This document shows, one piece after another, positions 1-7,140 of a DNA stretch of 64,000 bases. Source of the DNA: Phycisphaerae bacterium (lineage in GTDB: Bacteria > Planctomycetota > Phycisphaerae > Phycisphaerales > SM1A02); NCBI GenBank assembly GCA_016795065.1, contig JAEUIU010000078.1, positions 1 to 64,000 of the forward strand, written 5' to 3'. Made by a program: the position numbers and the translations under genes. The first letter of the stretch is position 1; each line of letters opens with the position of its first letter. The notes under the pieces were generated by a model. The model saw only the letters and a list, made by a program, of their open reading frames with translations. It made no database searches and had not been told where the DNA came from.

Positions 1-255
1 AGCGAAGCCGAGGTGATCGCGATGGCCAACGACACGCCCTTCGGCCTCGCCGCGTACTTCTACACCCGCGACGCGAGTCGGCTCATGCGCCTCTGCGAGG
101 CACTCGAGTACGGCATCGTCGGCGCCAACGACGCCTTGCCCGCAACCGCCCAAGCCCCCTTCGGCGGCGTAAAACACTCGGGCTACGGCAAGGAAGGCGG
201 CCGCGCAGGGATCGAGGAGTATCTCATCCGGCGTTACGTCTCCTGGCGGTTGTGA
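1..255 (+). CDS. Aldehyde dehydrogenase, C-terminal fragment (succinate-semialdehyde dehydrogenase-like)
   Basis: The reading frame is open from base 1, so the gene begins outside the window and only its last 84 residues are seen. The fragment has the end of the aldehyde dehydrogenase superfamily fold: the stretch NDTPFGLAAY, then GGVKHSGYGKEGG and a final IEEYL. These closely match the C-terminus of NAD(P)+-dependent succinate-semialdehyde dehydrogenases, cytoplasmic enzymes that oxidise an aldehyde to its acid. The catalytic Cys and Glu lie upstream and cannot be checked, so the substrate is an inference. The gene converges on the sugar-transport operon, with an inverted repeat between them. 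Confidence 0.85.
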   Translation, partial: SEAEVIAMANDTPFGLAAYFYTRDASRLMRLCEALEYGIVGANDALPATAQAPFGGVKHSGYGKEGGRAGIEEYLIRRYVSWRL

Positions 256-316
256 GGGAGAGAGGGTTCAACACAGCGGGGCAGAGAAGACCGCTTTCCG
301 CACCTTCCTCCGGAGG

Positions 317-356
317 ACCACAGAGGCACAGAGGGCACAGAGGCGGCACAGAGAAG
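317..356 (+). repeat. Left arm of a 40-bp perfect inverted repeat (CACAGAGG-type)
   Basis: The arm is built of tandem words such as cacagaggcacagaggg. Its exact reverse complement is at 492-531, with a 135-bp spacer. The pair lies between convergent genes. Similar CACAGAGG/CCTCTGTG words are, from memory, scattered through many Planctomycetes and Verrucomicrobia genomes. Function is unknown; transcription end or REP-like element are possibilities. Confidence 0.9.
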
Positions 357-491
357 GAACCGGATGCCGGGTTTCGAGGTCATGGGCGGCGAGTTCGTGG
401 GCGAGCACATGTATCGACGTCGTCGCTGCCACCCTACGAGGCCGTCTCAACGCGGCGTGTTGGTCGACTCCCAGTCAACTCATTCTCTTGT

Positions 492-531
492 CTTCTCTGT
501 GCCGCCTCTGTGCCCTCTGTGCCTCTGTGGT
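492..531 (-). repeat. Right arm of the 40-bp perfect inverted repeat
   Basis: All 40 bases are the reverse complement of 317-356. Just outside it, a second C/G-rich word (cgcctctgcggtgaa, 563-577) recurs in degenerate reverse form left of the first arm. The whole 268-578 segment is therefore a nested imperfect palindrome. Confidence 0.9.
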
Positions 532-582
532 TTTCTGGGTGATGCACGCTGCGCCCTCCGCGCCTCTGCGGTGAAACCCAAC

Positions 583-1566
583 TCACTTCACCGCTTCGCC
601 GCCGGAGGGGAGGTTGTCCTTGGTGAAGAGCCGCGTGCCGAGGACGATCTTCTTCTCGACCGTCTCGCCCTTCAGGATCCTCATGGCCGTGGCGATGGCC
701 ACGTCGGTGCCGTTGGGATATTCGAAGGTCGCGGCTAACAGCCCGTTCTTGACCGCCTCGATCCCCTCGTGGGGCAGGGCGTCGACGCCGACGAAGAGGA
801 TCTCGCCTTCGCGGCCCGCGTCCTTGGCGGCGTAGTAAGCGGCGATCGCTGCCGGATCGTTCGCCCCGTAGACGAGCTGAATCGAGTTCTTCTCGCGATG
901 GAGCGCAAGCGCGGCCTGCATCTTCTCGCGGGCCTTGTCGCCGAGCCATTCCATGTCGGCCTCGTAGACGATGGCGTGCCCGGCCTTGAGGACGACCTCA
1001 CGGAAAGGCTCTGAGCGGTCCGCGGCGGGGATGCTCGAACCGAGTCCCTTGAGCTCGACAATCGCTCCCTTGCCGGCCAGCCGCTGCACGACCCACTCGC
1101 CGACCGCCTTGCCGATGACGCGGTTGTCCGCACCGATGAAGCAGGTGTACTTGTCGCCTTCGACCGCCCGGTCGAGGACGATCACCGGAATGCCCGCGTC
1201 ATATGCCTCGGCGACGGTCTGGGTCAGGCTCGAGTCCTTGGGCGAGATGATCAGGAGATCGATCTTCTGGCTGATGTACTCCTTGACATGCCCCTGCTGG
1301 GCGAGGGCATCGTTCTGGGCGTCCTTCATGAGGAGCTTGATGGACGGTTCCTTCGCCGCGTTCCGCTCGATGTCCTTGTCCATCTGCTCGCGCCACGGCT
1401 CGCCGCGGTTGCATTGGCTGTAGCCAATGGTGAAGGTCGTCGTCGCGGGCGTGGGCGTGACGGGGGCGGGGGTTCCGCTCGTCGGCGGCGCGGCCTTCTC
1501 GCATCCGGGCATGCAGGCGAAGGCGAGCGTGGCAAGCACGAGAAGCGATGGGATGCGAATGGCCAT
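583..1566 (-). CDS. Sugar ABC transporter substrate-binding lipoprotein (YtfQ/RbsB-like)
   Basis: This 327-aa protein is a periplasmic binding protein of the type 1 fold that delivers a sugar to the membrane permease. The N-terminus is a lipoprotein signal with Cys22 in a MPGC lipobox, followed by a Pro/Thr linker. The mature part starts with TIGYSQCNRGEPW. It contains IPVIVLDRAVEG and GADNRVIGKAVGEW, typical of galactofuranose/ribose-type binding proteins such as YtfQ. The ATG at 1566 was chosen because it begins the signal peptide; the frame extends upstream without one. The gene is last in an operon, 25 nt after the permease. The exact sugar is not determined. Confidence 0.88.
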   Translation of the reverse strand: MAIRIPSLLVLATLAFACMPGCEKAAPPTSGTPAPVTPTPATTTFTIGYSQCNRGEPWREQMDKDIERNAAKEPSIKLLMKDAQNDALAQQGHVKEYISQKIDLLIISPKDSSLTQTVAEAYDAGIPVIVLDRAVEGDKYTCFIGADNRVIGKAVGEWVVQRLAGKGAIVELKGLGSSIPAADRSEPFREVVLKAGHAIVYEADMEWLGDKAREKMQAALALHREKNSIQLVYGANDPAAIAAYYAAKDAGREGEILFVGVDALPHEGIEAVKNGLLAATFEYPNGTDVAIATAMRILKGETVEKKIVLGTRLFTKDNLPSGGEAVK

Positions 1567-1591
1567 GATGGACTCCGAGAGGAGCGAACTG

Positions 1592-2602
1592 TTAGGGGCG
1601 GCCCGGATCGCGATGGAGGAGCCCGCGCGAGAGGAGCTTGGGGACCAGGACCGCAACGACGATGATGCCGCCGGTGATCATGTGCTGGGCCGGTGTCGCG
1701 ATGCCGTTGAGGTCAAGGATCTTCCGAACGTAGCCGATCGTCAACGCCCCGAGGAGGGTCAGCGTCACGCCACCGCGGCCGCCGCTAAGGCTTGTGCCGC
1801 CGACCACGACCATGGCGATGGCCGTGAGCTCATACCCGGCACCACCGTCGGGATTGCCCTGACGCTCGAGCCCGGCGAAGAGGACACCGGCGATCCCGGC
1901 GAGCAGGCCGCAGGCGGTGTAGGCCCACACGACCGTCCGCTTGACCGGGACTCCCGAGAGCCACGCGGCCTGGGCGTTGTCGCCGATCGCGTACACGTGG
2001 CGCCCGAAGCGGAAATGGCGTAGGGCCACGAACGTGGCCAGAAAGCACGCCAGGAAGATGCAGGTTCCCAGCGAAACATGGAGGCCCGCGAGATCGAGCT
2101 TGGCGTTGAGGATCTCGATCTCGCTCGGTGGCGGCATCCGCTGGATCTTCACGCCGCCGCTGAGGAGGCTCGACTTCGCGAGCCCACGGGCGAAGGCCAT
2201 CATCGCCAGCGTCGCGATGAACGGCTGAAGCCGGAGGTGGGCGACCATCACCCCATTCAGGAAGCCGCACCCGGTGCCGGCGGCGATCGCCAGCCCGAAG
2301 GAGACAACCGGGGGAAGTTCCTCGCGGATCGAGGCGATGGTGAAGATGACTCCGCTCAAGGCGACGACGCTGCCGACGGAGAGGTCGATGCCCCCGGCCA
2401 AGATGACGATGGTCAGGCCGCAGGCGAGGATGCCGAAGCCGGCGATCTGCCAGAGGGCGTCGGCGTGCACCGCCGGCTGGAAGAAGACGCCGTTGGCGTT
2501 GAAGAGGGACCCGAAGAGGAGAACGAGGCCAAGCGCCGCGAAGGCGAAGAGGACCTCGGGAGGGGGAAGGCCGAAGCGCCGGCGGGGAGAGCCATCGCTC
2601 AT
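1592..2602 (-). CDS. Sugar ABC transporter permease (RbsC/YtfT family)
   Basis: This 336-aa inner-membrane protein forms the translocation channel of the sugar importer. It is strongly hydrophobic, with roughly eight to ten predicted helices. It contains the family hallmark TIVILAGGIDLSVGSVVAL and, near the C-terminus, AIAMVVVGGTSLSGG, both seen in RbsC-like permeases. The ATG at 2602 overlaps the stop codon of the ATPase gene (ATGA), which indicates translational coupling. Upstream in-frame starts would lie inside the ATPase gene and add a basic non-homologous tail, so they were rejected. The sugar specificity cannot be read from the permease. Confidence 0.9.
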   Translation of the reverse strand: MSDGSPRRRFGLPPPEVLFAFAALGLVLLFGSLFNANGVFFQPAVHADALWQIAGFGILACGLTIVILAGGIDLSVGSVVALSGVIFTIASIREELPPVVSFGLAIAAGTGCGFLNGVMVAHLRLQPFIATLAMMAFARGLAKSSLLSGGVKIQRMPPPSEIEILNAKLDLAGLHVSLGTCIFLACFLATFVALRHFRFGRHVYAIGDNAQAAWLSGVPVKRTVVWAYTACGLLAGIAGVLFAGLERQGNPDGGAGYELTAIAMVVVGGTSLSGGRGGVTLTLLGALTIGYVRKILDLNGIATPAQHMITGGIIVVAVLVPKLLSRGLLHRDPGRP

Positions 2603-4152
2603 GATCCGGCTCCTTCGGTGGCCGCGACCGGCTCGCCTAACGCCGCGCCGATGACCCCGTGCGGCGTCGCGTCGCGGGAGTCCCATGCCGCGGTGAGGCG
2701 ACCGCGATGGAGGACGAGCACCCGATCGCTCATCCCTAACAGTTCGTTCAGGTCGGTCGAGACGAGGAGGACCGCCGTCCCTTCCGCGGTCGCCTGATTG
2801 ATGAGTCGGTAGATCTCTTCGCGGGCCCCGATGTCGACGCCTCGGGTCGGCTCATGCAGCAAAAGAACGCTCGGAGTGCGGAGCAGCCACTTGCCGAGGG
2901 CGACCTTCTGCTGGTTTCCGCCGGAGAGTGTCGCGACCGGCTGCTCGGGGCCCCGGCAGCGCACGCCCGAACGCCGCACGCCCTCCTCGGCGAGGCGAGA
3001 CTCGCTCCGCGTGTGAAGCCAGCCGCGTGGGGCGAGTCGCTCGAGGGAGGGCATGGTCAGGTTCTCGCCGACACCGAGTCCACGGCAGAGGCCGTCGGTG
3101 CCGCGATCCTCGGGAAGGTAGGCGACGCCCTTGGCCATGGAGGCTGCGGGGGTCGTCGGCCGCCAAGGCTCGCCATTCAACCGTATCGCTCCGCCGGTGA
3201 CGGCAGCGGAGGCGGAGCGAACGAAGAGGGCCCGCAGCAGCGTTCCCGCGCCAGAGCCCTGAAGCCCGGCAAGTCCGATGATCGTGCCAGGTCGGAGCCG
3301 TAGGGAGATCTCATGCAGCGCGACGTCACCCTCGACCGTGACGTTCTCAAGCGTCAGCGCGTCCGGTTCGCTCTCGTCGCGGGCCTTTTCGGTGCGCACG
3401 CGCGGCGACGATTCGTCCACCGGGCGACCAACCATCGCCTGGATCAGGGCGTTGGCAGGGAGCTGAGCTGCAGGAGCGGTCACGATCGCACGTCCGTCGC
3501 GAAGGACGGTGATCCGGTGGGCGACGGCGTAGATCTCTTCCATCCGGTGGCTGATGTAGACGATTCCGGTCGGTCGGCTCGTCTCGCCGACGATCTCCTT
3601 CATCAGGGCAAAGAGGCGAAGCACCTCGGGCCTGGAGAGGGCGCTGGTCGGCTCGTCCATGATCAGGACGGATGGCTCGCGAAGGAGGGCCTTGGCGATC
3701 TCAACGAGTTGCCGTACCCCCAGCGGAAGGCGACCGACGGGCGTGGCCAGCCCGACGTCGAGCCCGACGCGCTGAAGGGCCCGCTGGGCCAGCTCGCGCT
3801 GGGCGTGTAGGCGAAGCACTCCGAATCGGCCGGTCGGCTCGCGTCCCAGGACCAGGTTGTCGAGGACGCTCATCGACGGGGCGAGGGAGAGTTCCTGATG
3901 GATCATCGCCACCTCATCGCTGAGGCGTGAACGCGCGGCAGGGCCCGTCGGCTGGCCACGGCAAGCGAAGCTCCCCTCGTCGGCGACGAGCAATCCGCTC
4001 ATGATGCGCATCAGCGTCGACTTGCCGGCGCCGTTCTCTCCAGCGAGGACATGGATCTCGCCGGCGCGCACGTCGAAATCGACGCCATCGAGGACGCGCG
4101 GACCCCCGAACGAATGCGAGACGCCGCGACATGCGAGCAGGGCCGCGCTCAT
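2599..4152 (-). CDS. Sugar ABC transporter ATP-binding protein, duplicated domains (RbsA/MglA-like)
   Basis: This 517-aa cytoplasmic ATPase has two fused nucleotide-binding domains and powers the importer. The first has Walker A GENGAGKST (residues 38-46), signature LPLGVRQLVEIAK and Walker B VLIMDEPTSAL. The second has a degenerate Walker A (GLQGSGAGTLL) but a canonical signature LSGGNQQKVALGKWL, then HEPTRGVDIGA. This asymmetry is normal in RbsA-type carbohydrate importers. It is first in the minus-strand operon ATPase-permease-binding protein. A 54-bp gap separates it from the divergent isomerase-like gene, so a shared control region is likely but no operator is visible. Confidence 0.93.
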   Translation of the reverse strand: MSAALLACRGVSHSFGGPRVLDGVDFDVRAGEIHVLAGENGAGKSTLMRIMSGLLVADEGSFACRGQPTGPAARSRLSDEVAMIHQELSLAPSMSVLDNLVLGREPTGRFGVLRLHAQRELAQRALQRVGLDVGLATPVGRLPLGVRQLVEIAKALLREPSVLIMDEPTSALSRPEVLRLFALMKEIVGETSRPTGIVYISHRMEEIYAVAHRITVLRDGRAIVTAPAAQLPANALIQAMVGRPVDESSPRVRTEKARDESEPDALTLENVTVEGDVALHEISLRLRPGTIIGLAGLQGSGAGTLLRALFVRSASAAVTGGAIRLNGEPWRPTTPAASMAKGVAYLPEDRGTDGLCRGLGVGENLTMPSLERLAPRGWLHTRSESRLAEEGVRRSGVRCRGPEQPVATLSGGNQQKVALGKWLLRTPSVLLLHEPTRGVDIGAREEIYRLINQATAEGTAVLLVSTDLNELLGMSDRVLVLHRGRLTAAWDSRDATPHGVIGAALGEPVAATEGAGS

Positions 4153-4206
4153 GAGGGACGCATCGTAGCGGTTCCGGCAGTATCGTTCGCGCCTCCGAGA
4201 CTTCCC

Positions 4207-5886
4207 ATGACGACCTCCACACGCGTGACCAAGGCTTCCTCCGTCGCCCCGTCGCGAACACCCGCGGCGCTTCCCGCGAAGACGGCGCTTCTCATCGCCT
4301 CAGGCGATGTCCGCTCGAGCGCCAACGTCTGCTGCTGGCCGACGCAAAAGCGGCTGGAACGAGAGGCGATCGCGGCCTTCGCCGATCTCGGCTGGACCCT
4401 TCGCCGCGCCCATCCCGAGCGATCACCCAACGGCGAGCCGCATGGCTTCATCGCCTCTCAGCGGCAGGGGCGCGACGTCTTTGCCGGCATTCCGAAGGAC
4501 GCGCCGCTGGTCGTCGTCGAAAGCGTCTGGCAATACTCGCAGCATGTCCTCATCGGCCTACAGCATCATCGCGGGCCGATCCTGATTCTGGCCAACTGGT
4601 CGGGGCAATGGCCCGGACTCGTCGGAGCGCTCAATCTTCGTGGATCGCTTACCAAGGCAGGCGTCCGGCATTCGATGCTCTGGGCCGAGGATCTCGCCGA
4701 TCCGCTCGTCCGCAAACGACTGCGAGAATGGGTGACGAAAGGCCGCATTCGCTACGACCAGTCGCACGTGCGTGGCTTCGACCCGCGCGACGTCGGAACG
4801 ACGGCCCGCGGCCTCGGCTCACGACTCGCCGCCGAACTGAAGGCCCGACCGGCGATCATGGGCGTCTTCGATGAGGGCTGCATGGGGATGTTCAACGCGA
4901 TCGTCCCCGATCACCTCCTTCATGCCACCGGCGTCTTCAAGGAGCGCTTGAGTCAGTCGGCGCTCTTTCACGCGATGGGACTCGTCTCGAGCAAGGATGC
5001 CGCTGACGTGCACCGATGGCTGACGAAGAAGGGGATGCGCTTCAAGACCGGACGTCGTGACGCGACCGACCTGACGTCGCGACAGATCCTCGAACAGTGC
5101 CGGATGTACATCGCCGCTGCCCGCATCGCCGAACGGCAGGGGTGCGATGCGATCGGCATCCAGTACCAGCTCGGGCTTGCCGATCTGGTTGCGGCAAGCG
5201 ACTTGGCGGAGGGACTCCTCAACTGCTCCGATCGTCCGCCGGTGAAGGTTGTGGAGGGGGCCGCGAAAGGCAAGGTCATTCGTCCGGGGAAGCCGATCAC
5301 CCACTTCAACGAGGTGGATGAGTGCGCCGGTCTCGACGGGATCATCACCGAACGGGTCTGGTCGGCACTCGACATGCCCAGCGACAACACCCTGCACGAC
5401 TTGCGATGGGGCGATGTCGACCGAAGCGGCACGACGGACGAATTCGTCTGGGTCTTCGAGATCTCGGGTGCGGTGCCGCCATCGCACCTCGAGGGCGGCT
5501 ATCGCGGCGCGGTCAGCGAACGGCAGCCGCCGATGTACTTCGTGCGTGGCGGCGGAACGATCAAGGGTGTTTCGCGTGCAGGCGACATCGTCTGGTCACG
5601 GATCTATGTAGCCGACGATGCCCTGCACATGGACATTGGGCGAGCGACGGCGATCGCGTTGCCCGCCGACGAGACGCAACGGCGCTGGAACCTGACCACC
5701 TCGCAGTGGCCGATCATGCATGCCGTGCTGCAGGGCGTGAGTCGGGACCAGATGATGGCGCGCCACCAGTCCAACCACATCCAGGTCGTCTACGCGTCGA
5801 GCGCTCGCGCAGCGGATGAGGCCCTCGAGGTGAAGGCCTCGATGGCCCATGCGATGGGCATTCGCGTGTGGCGCTGCGGCGTCTGA
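4207..5886 (+). CDS. Fucose/arabinose isomerase-like protein
   Basis: This 559-aa protein is cytoplasmic, with no signal peptide. Its overall pattern resembles the L-fucose/L-arabinose isomerase superfamily, which interconverts aldoses and ketoses with a metal. The features seen are the early LIASGDVRSSANVCCWPTQ region, FDEGCMGMFNAIVPD near the middle, and a C-terminal MARHQSNHIQVVYAS resembling the substrate-contacting end of FucI. A divergent sugar importer 54 bp away supports a role in sugar metabolism. The ATG at 4207 follows the opposite-strand gene start and gives a natural N-terminus; the longer frame would overlap the ATPase gene. Substrate and activity are inference, and it could be an uncharacterised relative without isomerase activity. 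Confidence 0.6.
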   Translation: MTTSTRVTKASSVAPSRTPAALPAKTALLIASGDVRSSANVCCWPTQKRLEREAIAAFADLGWTLRRAHPERSPNGEPHGFIASQRQGRDVFAGIPKDAPLVVVESVWQYSQHVLIGLQHHRGPILILANWSGQWPGLVGALNLRGSLTKAGVRHSMLWAEDLADPLVRKRLREWVTKGRIRYDQSHVRGFDPRDVGTTARGLGSRLAAELKARPAIMGVFDEGCMGMFNAIVPDHLLHATGVFKERLSQSALFHAMGLVSSKDAADVHRWLTKKGMRFKTGRRDATDLTSRQILEQCRMYIAAARIAERQGCDAIGIQYQLGLADLVAASDLAEGLLNCSDRPPVKVVEGAAKGKVIRPGKPITHFNEVDECAGLDGIITERVWSALDMPSDNTLHDLRWGDVDRSGTTDEFVWVFEISGAVPPSHLEGGYRGAVSERQPPMYFVRGGGTIKGVSRAGDIVWSRIYVADDALHMDIGRATAIALPADETQRRWNLTTSQWPIMHAVLQGVSRDQMMARHQSNHIQVVYASSARAADEALEVKASMAHAMGIRVWRCGV

Positions 5887-5902
5887 CAGCCAGTGAGGAG
5901 CC

Positions 5903-6742
5903 TTACTTCGGGGTCCCCGAACCGTTGCCGGACCCGTCGCCGGTGCCGTCCTTCTTCTTGTCACCGTCCTGCGGCTTGTCGCCGGCTGGGTCGCTCGTTT
6001 CCTTCTTCTTGTCGCCGTCCTTGGACTTCGACTTGTCCTTCTTGCTGTCGTTGCCCGACTTCGATCCGCCATTAGCCTTCTTGGCGGCGATGGCCTTCTC
6101 GATCGCCCGGTGCAGGGCCTCGCCACGCATCGACCCGCCATCGGCGAGGATCTCGCCCGTGTCGCCGTCGACAAGGAAGGCAGCCGGAATCGAGCGGATC
6201 GAGAACTTCTTGGCCAGTGGAGCATCCCAGCCCTTGCCGCTGAAGATCTGCGGCCACTTCATGCCACGCTCCTGCTCGACGCTCTTGATCTTGTTCTCGG
6301 CGCCCTTGTTGTCGAGTGTGACTCCGACCACCTCGAAGCCCTGCTCGTGGAACTTGTCGTACGCGCTGACGACGTGCGGCATCTCGGCCATGCAGGGCCC
6401 GCACCAGGTTGCCCAGAAGTCGAGCATGACGATCTTGCCCTTGTAATCGTCGGGGAAGTCGATCTTCTTGCCGTCCATCGCCTTCGCCGAGAAGGATTGG
6501 ATCTTCTTCGCGGACGACTCCTTCTCCTTCGACTTCGACTTGCCGCTGTCCTTGTCCTTGCCCTTGTCCTTCTCCTTCGCGTTGTCGCGAGACTTCTGGG
6601 AGCCATCGCCCGCTCCGATCGGCGGCTCACCGAGAAGGGCCACGCGCTCCGCGCTGACGATCGGGGTTGTCCCTGGATCGCCGCTGAGTTGGTTGGTCAT
6701 CGAGGTCGCGAGGGTGGCAACGAGAACGAACGAGGTCAGCAT
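5903..6742 (-). CDS. Secreted TlpA-like thioredoxin-fold protein with Lys/Asp-rich flanks
   Basis: This 279-aa protein has a hydrophobic N-terminal signal or anchor (MLTSFVLVATLATS). A Lys/Asp/Ser-rich linker follows (about residues 47-80), then a thioredoxin/AhpC-TSA domain with redox motif WCGPC (113-117) and the cis-Pro segment IRSIPAAFLVD. The tail (about 215-279) is again Lys/Asp/Gly-rich low-complexity sequence. The family (TlpA/ResA) reduces or exchanges disulfides in the periplasm. The ATG at 6742 places the signal peptide at the start; the longer frame has an implausible Arg/Pro leader. It converges on the isomerase-like gene with only 16 bp between stops. The charged flanks are unusual and may bind cell-envelope polymers. 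Confidence 0.85.
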   Translation of the reverse strand: MLTSFVLVATLATSMTNQLSGDPGTTPIVSAERVALLGEPPIGAGDGSQKSRDNAKEKDKGKDKDSGKSKSKEKESSAKKIQSFSAKAMDGKKIDFPDDYKGKIVMLDFWATWCGPCMAEMPHVVSAYDKFHEQGFEVVGVTLDNKGAENKIKSVEQERGMKWPQIFSGKGWDAPLAKKFSIRSIPAAFLVDGDTGEILADGGSMRGEALHRAIEKAIAAKKANGGSKSGNDSKKDKSKSKDGDKKKETSDPAGDKPQDGDKKKDGTGDGSGNGSGTPK

Positions 6743-7140
6743 GAGGGTCCTACACGGAAGGGTGCGGGGGCGACGAGCGCCGGCCTGAAGCACGGGCGCT
6801 GGGCCAATTCGGTCGAGACGACGGTACCACACGGATTGGGCTCGGCGAGTTTGACTCCGCCATTCCTTCTGGCGAACCTGTCCCGAGAGCCGTGACCTCA
6901 CCCGAGTTGACGGCGCCGCCACCGCTACGGTGGGTGGACACCCGATCGGGAGAAGGGACGTGCCCATCGCGGCATGGGATGAGGTTTCGGTGAACAACCG
7001 CAAAATGGGAGGCTGGCCCTTTTCGGCGTTTATCGGGTCGGGATACGCTCTCCTCAAGCCCAATCGGCCCTGCGCCGATGTTGGGGGGCCGTTGGGGGCT
7101 GTCGTCAAGCCTTGCTCAGGCAATTGAAGGAGAGTTGTGC
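6743..7140. other. Intergenic region between divergent genes, no gene seen
   Basis: This 398-bp region lies between the TlpA-like gene and the FG-GAP gene, which diverge, so it should hold both promoters. A clear ribosome binding site (aaggagag, 7127-7134) precedes the ATG at 7141. No open frame with protein-like composition, repeat or strong hairpin was found. Confidence 0.5.

Larger units (their letters stand above)
256..582. other. Intergenic region with repeat island, no gene
   Basis: This 327-bp stretch separates two convergent genes. It holds a perfect 40-bp inverted repeat (317-356 and 492-531), annotated separately. Outside it lie degenerate outer arms near 268-290 and 549-578, where cgcagaggcgcgg-type words occur. 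Short open frames here are low-complexity by-products of the repeat and none looks like a gene. Confidence 0.7.
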
